From: CAJXJP01 sp963926055
GTDB lineage: Bacteria; Patescibacteriota; Gracilibacteria; BD1-5; UBA6164
Assembly (NCBI GenBank): GCA_963926055.1
Contig: CAWUVK010000004.1
Span: 1 to 64,000, forward strand
DNA length: 64,000 nt
Reading direction: 5' to 3'
Positions within the stretch are counted from its first letter, which is position 1. Every line of letters begins with the position of its first letter. Under the pieces are notes generated by a model that was not told the DNA's origin, searched no databases, and was given only the letters and a program-made list of their open reading frames with translations. Positions 20,245 to 31,324 of the stretch are shown here, piece by piece. Both the position numbers and the translations under genes were made by a program.

Positions 20245-23200
20245 GTGAAAAAAATATGAATATTTTTACTGCTTTGTTGTATGTATTTATTTTGATGACA
20301 AGTTTTTGCTGAAGGTGAAATCAAGGTTATTGAACCAAATATAAACAAGCAAAATGTAAATGGTTTTGATAAATTAAAGGTGCATGATTTATTTTCATGA
20401 GCTGGAGTTTACGATATCCCAATAAATTTTCCTAAAGGACCGAAAGATATACAAGTAAACTTGAATATGATGTATAATTCATATTCAAAAGATGCGTTTT
20501 CTCCGTATGGAATTTCTTGGAATTTACTGTGAACTAAATCAATTCAAAGAAATATTAAACAATGATCAACAGAAGTGTATAACAGAAACGATTTTATAGT
20601 CAATTGACAAGAGCTTATAAAATCAGAAACAGTTCAAAATCTCTATGAATCAAAATTATTAAATAATCAAAATAAATATTATTTTGAAAATAATTCATGG
20701 AAGGTGTTAGATACCAAAGGGAATACATATATATATTGAAAACAAGATATTTCTCGTTTGTCTGACCCAGATAATGAAAATAAAATTTTTTCATGGTATC
20801 TTGATAGTTTTACTGATAATAGATGAAATAGTGTTAATTATAATTATTTCAAAGATAATAATCAAGTATATCTTGATGAAATTAGTTATGCTGGAGGTTT
20901 GTATAAAATAAATTTTCACTATGAGGATAAAGGTAGAAGTCTCTCTAGTTATAAATCACATTTTGAAGTAAAAACTTCTAAAATATTAAATAAAATAACT
21001 TTCTCAGTAAATAATGAATTAGTAAAATATTATGATTTTACATATGATAATATTCATAATGTGTTTTCACATTTAACGAATTTTCAAGAAATTATTATTT
21101 GAGAAAATAATACTGAAAAAACATTGAGAGACATTAATCTATCTTATGGAATTTGAGCAGATATCCATTTATTAAAGACTATTAGTACAAATACAGGTTT
21201 AGAGGTAAATTTTACCTATAAACCAAGTGTGTTTTACAAAGATAGTGAAGGGAATAATCTTAATCCAGTGCTTCCATTTAATATGAGAACTCTGCATGTT
21301 ATCGATTATAAAGATACTGTGAATAATATATCTAAACAAGAAGTCTATACTTATGCTGATGGAGCTTTCTACTTTGATCAAAATGATCTCTATGGGAGAG
21401 AATATGCTGGTTTTTGAAAAGTGATCAAAGATATAACTTGAGGAAAAAAAGAAATCTATTATTTCCACCAAGGAGCAAATTCTAAAGACCATCCTGAATT
21501 ATGAGAATTTGAAGATCATATTTCTAAAAAAGGAAAAACTTTTCGAGTTGAAACCTATGATTCAAGTAATAATTTACTCAAATCAGAAATCACAAAATGG
21601 ATCACTGAATTTGGAAATAATAACAGATGGAAAACTCTTAAAAACAGAGAAACTAAAAATCTCATAAACTCTAATAATGTTACTTCTACAACAAGTGAAT
21701 ATAGTTATGATGTTTATGGAAATATTATAGAAGAAATTAATTATTGAGAGGTAAATCTAGTTTCAGATAAATGAGATTTTACTGATATTTGAGAAGACAA
21801 AAGGACTTCAAAAATGTCATATACTCATAATGATGAAAAAAATCTGTATTGATTTGTGACAAAGCAGGAATTATTTGATTCCTCAAATGTTCTCGCATCA
21901 CAAAAAGAAATTATCTATGATAATTCTATAAATAATAGTGTAGAGTTTGGAGATGTGACGAGTGTAAAAACATATACGACACAAACTGATTTCGTAGAAG
22001 AAAAGAGTGAATACAACGAAAAAGGTTTATTAACAAAATCTATCAATCCAAGAGGATATGCAACTCATTATTCATATGATAATTATTGAATATATCCGAT
22101 ATCAAAAACAGATGCAAAAGGTTTTATTGAAAACTATGTATATAACTATAAAGTTGGAAAACCAAGTAAAGTAACCAGCATAAATAATCTTGAGACAAGC
22201 TATAGATATGATAATTCTGCTAGATTATTATCTGAATCTGTCAAACTTGGAAATACTGACTATACCACAAAACAAATTAGTTATGATGATATAAATATTC
22301 CAAATAGTATTCACACAATTATCAATTTTGATAAAAATCATCAAAATACTCAAGATATTTATGTCTATAAAGATTGATTTTGAAATGATATTCAAGTAAA
22401 AAAATCATTCAAAAATAAATTTATAACCAATAAGTTACAATACGATAGAGATGGAAATACTTTGTTTACCAGTTATCCAACATATGAAAATACTTCAAAT
22501 TATATAGTTTTAAATAAGCAAACAGAGTTTGGGAATAGTTATATGTATGATGACTTAAATAGAGTCATAAAAATTACGAATAAATCAGGTGATATTATCT
22601 ATGATTATAATAATCTAGATTTTTCTATTACCAATCAAAAAGGTATAACAACTCAGTATGATTATGATGTAGCTGGAAACCTTATTCAAGTAACTGAACC
22701 AGGAAATATTCTCACAAAATATAATTATAATACTCTGAATCAACTCATAAAAATAGTTGATGCGGAAAATAATCAGAGATCAATTACATACAATCTCGCA
22801 GGACAAAGATTATCTATCGAAGATTTACACACTGCTGATGATGTAAATTTTGGTACTCGTTATTATAGTTATGATAAAAATGGAAATATAAATACTTTTA
22901 CGACTCTTGCATGAGAAGTCATCAGTTATAACTACGATGAACTCGATAGAATTACTTCTGAAACATTTACATGATCTACCACATCATTTAGTTATGATTT
23001 TGGATCAAATGCAAAATGAATGTTATCAAGTTATTCAAAATGAGATTACAGCGAATCATATCACTATAATGAACAATGATTCCTTATTTGAGAAACTAAA
23101 TCATATGGAGCTGATAATTATACCTATTCATATGACTATGATTTATTATGACAAAAAACTCAAACGACCTATCCAGATGATTCTATAGTAACAAATAGTT

Positions 23201-24789
23201 ATGAAAATAGTGTTCCAACAGGTGTGAAATATAACAACACTGATCTAGTCATAAATATCAATCATAATCCAGCTGGAGCCATTGACGATATTACCTATGC
23301 AAACCGAGCAATTACAAAAAATATCTATGACTATGAACATGGATATAGATTACTAAAAAAATGAATCCTATTTGGTGATTCTCAATATGGTCTTACAAAT
23401 TATACCTTTGATTCCGTAGGGAATATTATAAACCTGAAAGAAGATGGAAATATTCCAGAATTTCAAAAAGATGTAAGCTATAGTTATGATAACTTAAACA
23501 GACTCACACAAGCAAATTACTCTCCATCAGAGATTATTGATTATTCATTCAATGATATCTGAAATATTATAAGTAATTCACGCGTAGGGAATTATAGCTA
23601 CCTTGATAACGGGAGAAACAATCCTCATGCGGTGACTAAAATTACCCCTCTCCCAACCTCTCCCATTACAGGAGAAAGGAGCTATAGTTACGATGATAAC
23701 TGAAATGTTAATGCTGATTGAGTTATTGATTATATCTATAATCCAAAAGATGAGTTAACACAATCTACCAATAGTGGAACTGTAACAAACTATATTTACA
23801 ATTCTCAATGAATCCGTATAGAAAAACAAACAGGAAATTCTCTGAATAGATATGTGAATAAAGATTATGAAATTGAACAAGTTTGAACTTGATCTATTAT
23901 CAATAAATATATATTTCTCGGGGATACAAAAATAGCCAGTGTAAAAACTGAAAATAATTCAGAATCAATTATTTATCATCACTCAGACCATCTTGGATGA
24001 TGAAATATTGATTTAGATTCAAATTGAGCTATACTTCAAGTAGTGGATTATTATCCATTTGGAGAAGTGAGAAATCAGTACAATTCATCAGAATATGAGA
24101 ATAAATATAAATTCTGATGAAAGGAAAGAGATACTGAAAGCTGATTAGATTATTTTGAAGCAAGGTACTATTGAAGTGTTGATGGAAGATTTAGAAGTAT
24201 TGATAGAGTTTTTTGGGAAGCATGAGAATCGCAAAGACATTATAATGGATTATATAATCCTCAAAAACTAAATGCATATTCATATGTATCTAACAATCCA
24301 TTAACTCGTACTGACGAAACATGAGAATGGTGGGATATCGCAGTTGATACAGTTGTGGCAAGTATCTGATATGGAGTATGAAAAACAACTGGAGATGAGT
24401 ATCTGGTTATTTGAGCAAAAAATATGCTCAAAGATACTCTTAATCCAAAGAATGCTTTGAATCCTGTTAAAAAGATTAAAAAAGTACAAAAAATGGGTAA
24501 GATAAATGATAAATTATCAGATTTATCTAAAAAATCTAATCAAAAAATATCGGGTAAAGTTCAATGAAAAAAAGAAGAAATTTGAGCAATAAAAGATGCA
24601 ATAAAAAATCCTGATAAATGAACAGTTATAATACCAAAAGAAAAAATGTGAGACCCTAGATTAAATAAAGAATTTGATAAAGTTAAGCATAAATATTGAT
24701 CAAGTGATGGAAATAATATTAATGTTCATTCACACAGTAACCCAAATACATGACAAACAAAAGATTTTAAAATTAAAAATCCTAAATAA
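20245..24789 (+). CDS. Rhs/YD-repeat polymorphic toxin, Sec-exported (WapA-like)
   Basis: 1514 residues from a GTG start, chosen because it alone puts a signal peptide (IGIFLLLCCMYLFGGQVFA) in frame. Residues 30-1200 hold many YD repeats (for example YSYDVYGNII, YDYDVAGNLIQVTEP) that build the Rhs shell. The Rhs core begins at residue 1244 with YHHSDHLGGGN, then VVDYYPFGE, KFGGKERDTESGLDYFEARYY and NAYSYVSNNPLTRTDETG. The C-terminal toxin (about 130 residues) contains GTVIIPKEKMGDPRLN and NINVHSHSNPNTG; its activity is unknown. A homologous toxin is in cassette 3, with a homologous immunity gene. Dozens of TGA-Gly codons. No PAAR or VgrG, so Sec export rather than type VI is inferred. Confidence 0.9.
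23641..23685 (+). repeat. C-rich REP-like segment inserted in frame in rhs
   Basis: A block reading ACCCCTCTCCCAACCTCTCC and then GGAGAAAGGAG, far richer in C than the surrounding gene, encodes ITPLPTSPITGERS between two YD repeats. The translated pattern PLPxSPxxGER is what such intergenic C-rich repeats give when translated. The reading frame is kept. Confidence 0.5.
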
Positions 24790-24792
24790 TTT

Positions 24793-25149
24793 ATGAAAGT
24801 AAAATATAAAGAAAATGTTGTTAATAATCAATTAGATAAAAATATTGAATATAATGTTTTCTCAATTGAGGTAGATAACAAAAAACTGAAAATAAAATAT
24901 TATATTAATAATTCTAAAGATTGAGAATTCGAATTGTATCCATATGATAGTGCAGATTTTGATATAATTGATGAAAATATATCTACTTATTGGACTTTCT
25001 GAATAAATCAATTTTGAGATCATATAATTTGACCTAAAGAAATATATACAATGGAATATTTTTGGGAAAGGTTATATGATAATGTTCCAGAACATGAGAC
25101 AATTGTAAGTAAATATTTTCAAGTAGCTAAAAATGAGCTATTTAATTAA
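24793..25149 (+). CDS. Candidate immunity protein of the active Rhs toxin (family A)
   Basis: 118 residues, starting 3 bp after the rhs stop. It is clearly paralogous to the protein at 29991: YPYDSADFDIIDENISTYWT, then FGINQFGDHIIGPKEIY and a FW-containing helix in both. The toxins preceding the two genes are also related, the expected signature of cognate immunity. Small, acidic, soluble. Function inferred from position and paralogy. Confidence 0.7.
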
Positions 25150-25180
25150 AAAAGAGAGCAATTTAAATTGCTCTCTTTTT
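25148..25180 (+). terminator. Cassette-boundary hairpin 1
   Basis: AAAAGAGAGCAATTTAAATTGCTCTCTTTTT, ending directly at the first codon (TAT CAC CAC) of orphan cassette 1. Works as terminator of rhs/immunity and marks the junction. Confidence 0.8.
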
Positions 25181-25181
25181 C

Positions 25182-26009
25182 TATCACCACTCGGACCATC
25201 TGGGTTGATGAAATATTGATTTAGATTCAAATTGAGCTATACTTCAAGTAGTGGATTATTATCCATTTTGAGAAATAAGGAATCAATATAATTCATCAGA
25301 ATATGAAAATAAATATAAGTTTTGATGAAAAGAAAGAGATACTGAAAGTTGATTAGATTATTTTGAAGCTCGTTATTATGATAACGGTATCAGAAGATTT
25401 AATAGTATTGATAGAGTTTTTTGGGAGGTTGGATATAGTAAAAGAGGAGAAAGACTTTTATTAGATCCTCAACAATTAAATTCTTATCATTATGCAAGAA
25501 ATAACCCTCTTGTTTATACTGATAAATCATGAGAAATTATAGCTCGAATTGCGAATATGATTTCAAAGTCATGACCAAAATTAGAAAAATTATGAAGAGC
25601 TGCACAATCAAAAGTTTCTAATATGAGTGTTTCAAATGTATGACCAAATCTTGTCAGGTATGAAAAAAATATTAAGAAATTTTGATCTGATGTATATAAA
25701 TATACTCATAAAAATCAAATTGATATAAATAAAGTATTAGACACAAATAGAGTTAAACATGCATTTAAACATGCAGAAGAAATTTTCTGAAAATGAAATA
25801 ATCAATGGAATAAATATGGAGAAAAATTTACTAATATAATAAAAGACTCAATAAAAAATCCTGATAAAATTAGTAAATGAATGCAATGAAGATGATGAGA
25901 TACATTTAATAGATATATTAAAAAAATTGATTGAAATACTATAAGAGTTGATGTCTTTACAAAATGAAACAATGCTTGAAAATTAAGAACAGTAACAAGG
26001 GAAAAATAA
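25182..26009 (+). CDS. Orphan Rhs C-terminal cassette 1 (core + BECR-like toxin)
   Basis: 275 codons open from TAT(YHHSDHLGGGN) to TAA with no start codon at the left edge, so it cannot make the full product where it stands. The Rhs core is almost identical to that of the rhs gene, then diverges after PLVYTDKSGE. The toxin tip VKHAFKHAEEIFGKGNNQWN with a C-terminal RVDVFTKGN and KLRTVT resembles BECR-fold RNase toxins with HAxxHA; this assignment is tentative. Followed by candidate immunity genes. A silent module that recombination in the shared core could fuse to rhs. Confidence 0.75.
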
Positions 26010-26028
26010 TTATTAATTTTAAATAAAT

Positions 26029-26649
26029 ATGACACCTAATTTAGAGGATAATTTAGAATATGATATTAACTATTTATTGAATAATTGATATTCTAATAGA
26101 ATAGTTAAGAAATTAATAAAAAAAATTCTCTCTGAGTATTGAGAAGTAGAAATATATTACATAAATATAGATAATACAAAATTTAATAATTTAAATTCTA
26201 TAGATTATGATAACCATATAATTGTGTTAAATAATGAGTCGGATTTAAAATTTTTAGATTCTAATATTGTGTTAGATTGTTATATTAAAGATCCAAATTA
26301 TAATAATACACATGTAATAATACGTCCTTATGAATGAAAAGTGAATATTAGACTTGCATTAGACATTAATCCTTTATATGATAAATTTCTATTTTTCAAA
26401 GTTTCTAAAATATTTCACTTATTTTATGAATCATTAAATCCTGATATTATATCAGTATGAGAAGTTACTCTTCCGACTTCTCTTACTGAATTAAAAAATA
26501 ATAACTGGGTATGAGAATGTATTTATATTAGAAACATGTATTTATCACCTTGAGAGTGGTATCAAAAATTTGAATATTTAGATTTAAATAAAGGGAAATT
26601 ATTTTTTATTAATGATAATATAGAAGTTTTAAGCAATAAAATTTTATAA
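26029..26649 (+). CDS. Candidate immunity protein of cassette 1
   Basis: 206 residues, 19 bp downstream of the cassette 1 toxin. Cytoplasmic, acidic, with no membrane segment or known motif; internal TGA-Gly codons (NNGYSN, PYEGKV). The position directly after a toxin cassette and before a second broken immunity-like gene is the only evidence for its role. Confidence 0.55.
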
Positions 26650-26659
26650 AATATACTGA

Positions 26660-27038
26660 ATGGAAAATAAAATACCTAATCTTGAAGAATTAAGATTGAA
26701 ATCTTCAAAAAATTTATATGTTACTCATGATGACTATTTAATACCGTTATCAGTTTGATTACTATATGTCCTTGATTTAATAAATTTTTAATCTCAAGAT
26801 GATATGATGAAGATTATGAATTAGTTACGGTAATTTTTTGAGAATTAACAGAATATATTGAGCAAGAGATGAAATTAAATAAGATGAAAGAAATTAATTT
26901 AATTTTCTCATTTTTAGAATTATTATCCATATCTAATAATGAAAAATACTAAATTTATTAATAACATGATTTTTAGAAAATTTAGATAATTACAAACATA
27001 TTTTAAAAAATCTTTTAGACTTAATGCCAGAAAATTAA
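26660..27038 (+). pseudogene. Frameshifted immunity-like gene (DUF7674-like)
   Basis: An ATG opens MENKIPNLEELRLKSSKN, which stops at 26788; the continuation is in other frames: GYDEDYELVTVIFGELTEYI, then after a second shift FLENLDNYKHILKNLLDLMP. The pieces together resemble small helical immunity proteins with a VxFGExxxY and LENL pattern. Two frame changes argue for decay of a surplus immunity gene. Confidence 0.5.
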
Positions 27039-27081
27039 AAAAAATTGTTTTTATTATATTTTTCGGATTATTGAAATTAAC

Positions 27082-27111
27082 AAAAAAAGAACAACTTAAA
27101 TTGCTCTTTTT
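27082..27111 (+). terminator. Cassette-boundary hairpin 2
   Basis: AAAAAGAACAA-CTTAAA-TTG-CTCTTTTT, a mutated copy of the boundary hairpin, again ending at TATCATCAC. Confidence 0.65.
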
Positions 27112-27965
27112 ATCATCACTCAGACCATCTTGGATGATGAAATATTGATTTAGATTCAAATTGAGCTATACTTCAAGTAGAGGATTATTATCCATTTGGA
27201 CAAATCAGAAATCAATACAATTCATCAGCATATGAGAATAAATACAAGTTCTGATGAAAAGAAAGAGATACTGAAAGCTGATTAGATTATTTTGAAGCAA
27301 GGTATTATTGAAGTGTTGAATGAAGATTTAGGAGTATTGATAAAATGTTCTGGGAAGTTGGAGGATTTGATTCAAAAAATAAAGAAGAAAGATGAGATAA
27401 AGTACTAATATTTCCTCAAGAATTAAACAGTTATAGTTACGTTGTAAACAATCCGCTTAATTATACAGATCCAACTTGAGAGAATACAATGTATTTATAT
27501 GGAGATGTATGAACTTGAACTCCAGCAGATTTCATTGTAAAAGCATATGTTACTTGAGTTGTTACGATAGGTGCATATTTATGAAAACAGTTCTCTGATC
27601 ATGTTGTTGATAACATTGTAGAAAGTATTTCTTCAAATTCAGCTACGGGAAGTCCAAGTCCTGGTAAACCTCCGAAGAAGGATGATAAATCATCTAAAAA
27701 TACAGTTGACACAAATGCATGAAAATTAAATATTTCACAACATGCTGCAGAACGTATGGCTCAGAGAAGTATATCAAAATCAATGATTCAAAATACTGTT
27801 AATAAAGGTACAAGTTTTAATTATATACATAATTGAAAACAATTACAATGATTTTATGATAAAACTACTCAAATTTTTGTAGGGAAGCACTGAAGTAGAA
27901 TCACTACAGTAATCAATAAAGTGAAACAAAATTACATTAATAATTTGAAATCAACATGAAAATAA
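27111..27965 (+). CDS. Orphan Rhs C-terminal cassette 2 (DUF4258/BECR-like toxin)
   Basis: 284 codons open from YHHSDHLGGGN without a start codon. The core matches rhs; it diverges after NYTDPTGEN. A proline-rich hinge (SPSPGKPPKK) precedes the tip LNISQHAAERMAQRSISKSM, then GKQLQGFYDKTTQIF and RITTVINK. The HAxxRMxxRxIS plus C-terminal TVI pattern is that of DUF4258/BECR RNase-type toxins. The immunity gene overlaps its end by 10 bp. Silent module. Confidence 0.75.
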
Positions 27966-28333
27966 AAGTAGATCAAGAGATAGGTGTATCATATTTATCT
28001 ATAAGAGACCCAATGAATAAAGTAGAGGCTGTTACTATTGATGAGTACTGTGATTTAATTTTTGATATTGATAAAAATAATATAATTAATTGATTTGAAA
28101 TTTTATCAAATGATATAATTTCAGATTTTAATGCTATCAAAATTAATAAAATTAATAGTACTCTTGACATCTTCTTCTCATGATATGACATAAAAATAGA
28201 AAAAGAAATAGTGATGAAAGATTATTGATTAAAATTTTGTATATGAAAAAATAACAATCTAATACATATTATAATTGAGGAATATAAATATATAGATTTT
28301 ATTGATGAAAATATAGCAGTAGAATATATTTAA
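27956..28333 (+). CDS. Candidate immunity protein of cassette 2 (family B)
   Basis: 125 residues starting inside the last codons of the toxin, a usual arrangement for tightly coupled immunity genes. It is a close paralog of the protein at 28705: both begin MKIKVDQE, share YDLIFDIDKNN-type and FEILSNDII segments, and have an IGNNN motif late. No membrane segment. Role inferred from overlap. Confidence 0.7.
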
Positions 28334-28349
28334 AAACTAAATAAAAATT

Positions 28350-28697
28350 ATGAAAATTTATATCAATGATGGATTGAAAAATATATTAAAATAAGATCAT
28401 AATCAATATATGTCTATAGATTTACCATACATTGATTATGATAACTTTATTAACAATGGAGTACTTATACCAACTAATCTAGAAAACGATTTTGATGAAA
28501 TATATGTTGAGCAATTAAATGACATTAATCAATATTGAAATTACTATAATTCTTTTAGAGTAGATAAATACACATTATGAATAGATGAAGATATTTCACT
28601 ATCACAAAGTTTACAAATTGGTTTTTTTATATGAGGAGCATGGTTAAATAAATTAAAAAAAGAGTATTCTTCTGAAAAAGTTATATTAATAATTTAA
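28350..28697 (+). pseudogene. Immunity-like gene with in-frame stop
   Basis: From ATG 28350 the frame reads KIYINDGLKNILK then TAA at 28392. It stays open for the rest of the gene from DHNQYMSIDLPYIDYDNF onward. Translation could restart at ATG 28410 to give 95 residues. The DNA before the next gene (TTAATAATTTAAAATCAAAA) nearly repeats the end of toxin 2, a scar of duplication. Confidence 0.5.
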
Positions 28698-28704
28698 AAT
28701 CAAA

Positions 28705-29079
28705 ATGAAAATAAAAGTAGATCAAGAGACTGGTATGTCATACATATCTATAAAACAACCAAATGATACGGTTGAGGCTCTAACTATTTATGAATATTAC
28801 GATTTAATTTTTGATATTGATAAGAATAATACAATTAATTTATTTGAAATCTTATCAAATGATATTATTCCAAATTTTAATAATATTGATATAAATATAA
28901 TTAATGATGATGTTACATTAAAGTTTTCATTAGGTCAAGTTGTAAAAAAAATTAACTTACCTGAATATTGATTAAAATTACATATTTGAAACAATAACAA
29001 AATAATACAAATTATATTAGAAAAGTATAAAAATATAGATTTAATAAAACATGATTTAAATATTGAATATATATCATAA
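28705..29079 (+). CDS. Candidate immunity protein (family B paralog)
   Basis: 124 residues, about half identical to the immunity protein at 27956 over its length. It has no toxin directly in front of it; it probably came from a cassette whose toxin was lost, leaving the producer protected against a relative's toxin. In-frame TGA in EYGLKLHIGNNN. Confidence 0.65.
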
Positions 29080-29108
29080 GAAAAAGAGCAATGTAATTTG
29101 CTCTTTTT
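29080..29108 (+). terminator. Cassette-boundary hairpin 3
   Basis: AAAAAGAGCAA-TGTAAT-TTGCTCTTTTT, then TATCATCAC of cassette 3. Confidence 0.8.
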
Positions 29109-29974
29109 ATCATCACTCAGACCATCTTGGATGAGGGAATATTAATCTAGCTAGTTCTTGAAATCTTTTATAGGTAGTTGATTATTATCCATTTTGAGAA
29201 ATAAGAAATCAATACAATTCATCAGAATATGAGAATAAATACAAGTTCTGATGAAAAGAAAGAGATACTGAAAGTTGATTAGATTATTTTGAAGCAAGAT
29301 ATTATTGAAGTACTGAATGAAGATTTAGAAGTATTGATAGAGTTTTTTGGGAAGTCGGATATAGTAAAAGATGAAAATCTATTTTATCTGACCCTCAGCA
29401 ATTAAATGCTTATCATTATGCAAGAAATAATCCATTAATTTATACTGATCCAACTGGGGAATTAGTTGAAACCATTTGGGATATATGAAATGTAATATAC
29501 GATGCAGGTAAAATTGTTAAAAATACAGTTGAAGTATGAGTTTGAGCTGGAGTTATTGCATATGGACATGCTACAAGTCAATCGCACTATGTGGAAGCAT
29601 GACATAGATGAATACAAAAAGACTTGAAAGAACTATGAGATTGATTTGTAGATGCCTGAACAGATGCTGCTGCTACATTAGTTCCTTTTGTCCCAGCTTG
29701 AGGAAGTAAAGTGGTAAGGAAAGCGAATGATGTTATAGATCAATCAGAAAAAATTAATACAGCATTATTTAAAATTAGAAAAAATCAAATTAATGGAACA
29801 ACAATTATTAAACCTAGTGATATTAGGGATCCAAAATATAGTTGAAAAAATTGAGAATGGGTAAAAAAAGCTTTTTATGATAAGGATCTAAAAACTGATT
29901 TTCATTGGATGGAAAAAGTTTGATGAAAATGAAAAGCTAAGATATGAACAAGAGATCAAATTAAAGCTAAATAA
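29108..29974 (+). CDS. Orphan Rhs C-terminal cassette 3, with a TAG in the core
   Basis: Open from YHHSDHLGGGN except for TAG where the other copies have a CAA (before VVDYYPFGE). Downstream core is normal. Pretoxin (GDGFVDAGTDAAATLVPFVP) is shared with cassette 4. The tip GTTIIKPSDIRDPKYS with DFHWMEK and RDQIKAK is homologous to the tip of the active rhs gene (GTVIIPKEKMGDPRL). A recombination crossover right of the TAG would restore a complete toxin. The next gene is the family A immunity paralog. Confidence 0.7.
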
Positions 29975-29990
29975 TATATAAAATATAATT

Positions 29991-30311
29991 ATGAAAGTTA
30001 AATATATTAAAAAAGATGACACGTTATGATTAGAGTATTTAAAAATATACAATATTTTTTCGGTGTTAATATGAAAATGAGGATGGGAAAAATATTATAT
30101 AAATAATAAAGAATCTAAATATGTATATCCTTTCGATATAAAAGATTTTATTATTGTAAATTGATCATTACCTGATTATTGGTCATTTTGAATAAATGAA
30201 TTTTGAGACTATATATTATGACCAAAGGAAGTGTACGAAATGAAAGATTTTTGGGACAATTATTATAATGATGAGGATCAATATTTAGAAATCATAAATA
30301 ATTATAAATAA
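29991..30311 (+). CDS. Candidate immunity protein of cassette 3 (family A)
   Basis: 106 residues. Shares YPFDIKDF, YWSFGINEFGDYILGPKEVY and a following FW motif with the immunity protein of the active toxin at 24793. Toxins and immunities of the two modules are related in parallel. No membrane segment. Confidence 0.7.
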
Positions 30312-30348
30312 ACAATTTATTTATAATATAGTAGATAGATTGTCGTAC

Positions 30349-30501
30349 ATGTTTTCTTTATTGAGAGATATTTCTATAAATCAATACACATTAAAAGTAA
30401 GTACTATAAGTTATTATGATTATTTATTGGAATTGGAATATGAAATAAAATCTTTATTTAATGATGAAATAAAAGAAGATTTTCACTGAAATGGATATTA
30501 G
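30349..30501 (+). CDS. Short ORF, likely immunity-gene remnant
   Basis: 50 residues from ATG 30349 to TAG (FSLLRDISINQYTLKVST, then EIKSLFNDEIKEDFHGNGY). The frame is open further upstream without a start, so it may be the 3' end of a truncated immunity gene. Low confidence. Confidence 0.3.
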
Positions 30502-30531
30502 AAAAAGAGTAATTTTAAATTGCTCTTTTTT
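30502..30531 (+). terminator. Cassette-boundary hairpin 4
   Basis: AAAAAGAGTAATTTTAAATTGCTCTTTTTT, then CTATCATCA of cassette 4. Confidence 0.8.
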
Positions 30532-30532
30532 C

Positions 30533-31320
30533 TATCATCATGCTGATCACTTAGGTTGATGAAATATTGATTTAGATTCAAATTGAGCTATACTTCAAGT
30601 AGTGGATTATTATCCATTTGGAGAAGTCAGAAATCAATACAATTTATCAGAATATGAAAATAAATATAAGTTTTGATGAAAAGAAAGAGATACTGAAAGT
30701 TGATTGGATTACTTTGAAGCGAGATACTATTGAAGTGTTGAATGAAGATTTAGAAGTATTGATAGAGTTTTTTGGGAAGCATGATAATCGCAAGGATATT
30801 ATAATGGATTATATGATCCTCAAAAACTAAATGCATATTCATATGTATCTAACAATCCATTAATTTATACTGATCCAACTAGGGAATTAGTTGAAACCAT
30901 GTGGAAGCATGACATAGATGAATACAAAAAGACTTGAAAGAATTATGAGATTGATTTGTAGATGCATGAATTGATGCGGCCGCTACTTTAGTTCCATTTG
31001 TTCCTGCTTGAGGGAGTAAAGTGGTAAGATGAATTTCAAATATTGATATAAAATGATTTAAAAAACTAGATAGACATTTTAAAGATCATGGGGCAGATTT
31101 TGGCTCAATAAATAAAAATGACTATTATAATCAAGCAAGTAATTTTATGTGATGAAAAAAATGAGATTGAGTCCTTGAAAAGGTAAACAAACATGGAGAT
31201 AGTATTATTAGATATAATCCTAAAACAAATACTTTTTGAAGTATTAATAAAGAAAATTGAGTAATCCGTACATTCTTTAAACCAGAATGAAATTGAAAAA
31301 AATATTTTGATAATCAATAA
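30533..31320 (+). pseudogene. Orphan Rhs C-terminal cassette 4, broken (HF..HGADFG toxin)
   Basis: The core is as in rhs, but WEAG is followed by TAA where rhs has GAA, and a deletion joins GAAACCAT to GTGGAAGCATGAC. Cassette 3 has about 100 bp between those points, and the join shifts the frame. In the restored frame the pretoxin matches cassette 3, then the tip reads LDRHFKDHGADFGSINKNDY, VLEKVNKHGD, RYNPKTNTFGSI and VIRTFFKPEG. That is a well known Rhs-toxin tip family (predicted RNase). CPCC immunity gene follows by 4 bp. Confidence 0.7.
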
Positions 31321-31324
31321 TAAT

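Noticed and set aside
22907..23188. A separate 93-residue ORF in rhs
   Set aside because: It lies in another frame; the rhs frame through this stretch encodes regular YD repeats.
20245..24789. rhs as a frameshifted or fragmented pseudogene
   Set aside because: All interruptions are TGA codons; with TGA as Gly the frame is open for 1514 codons with continuous YD repeats.
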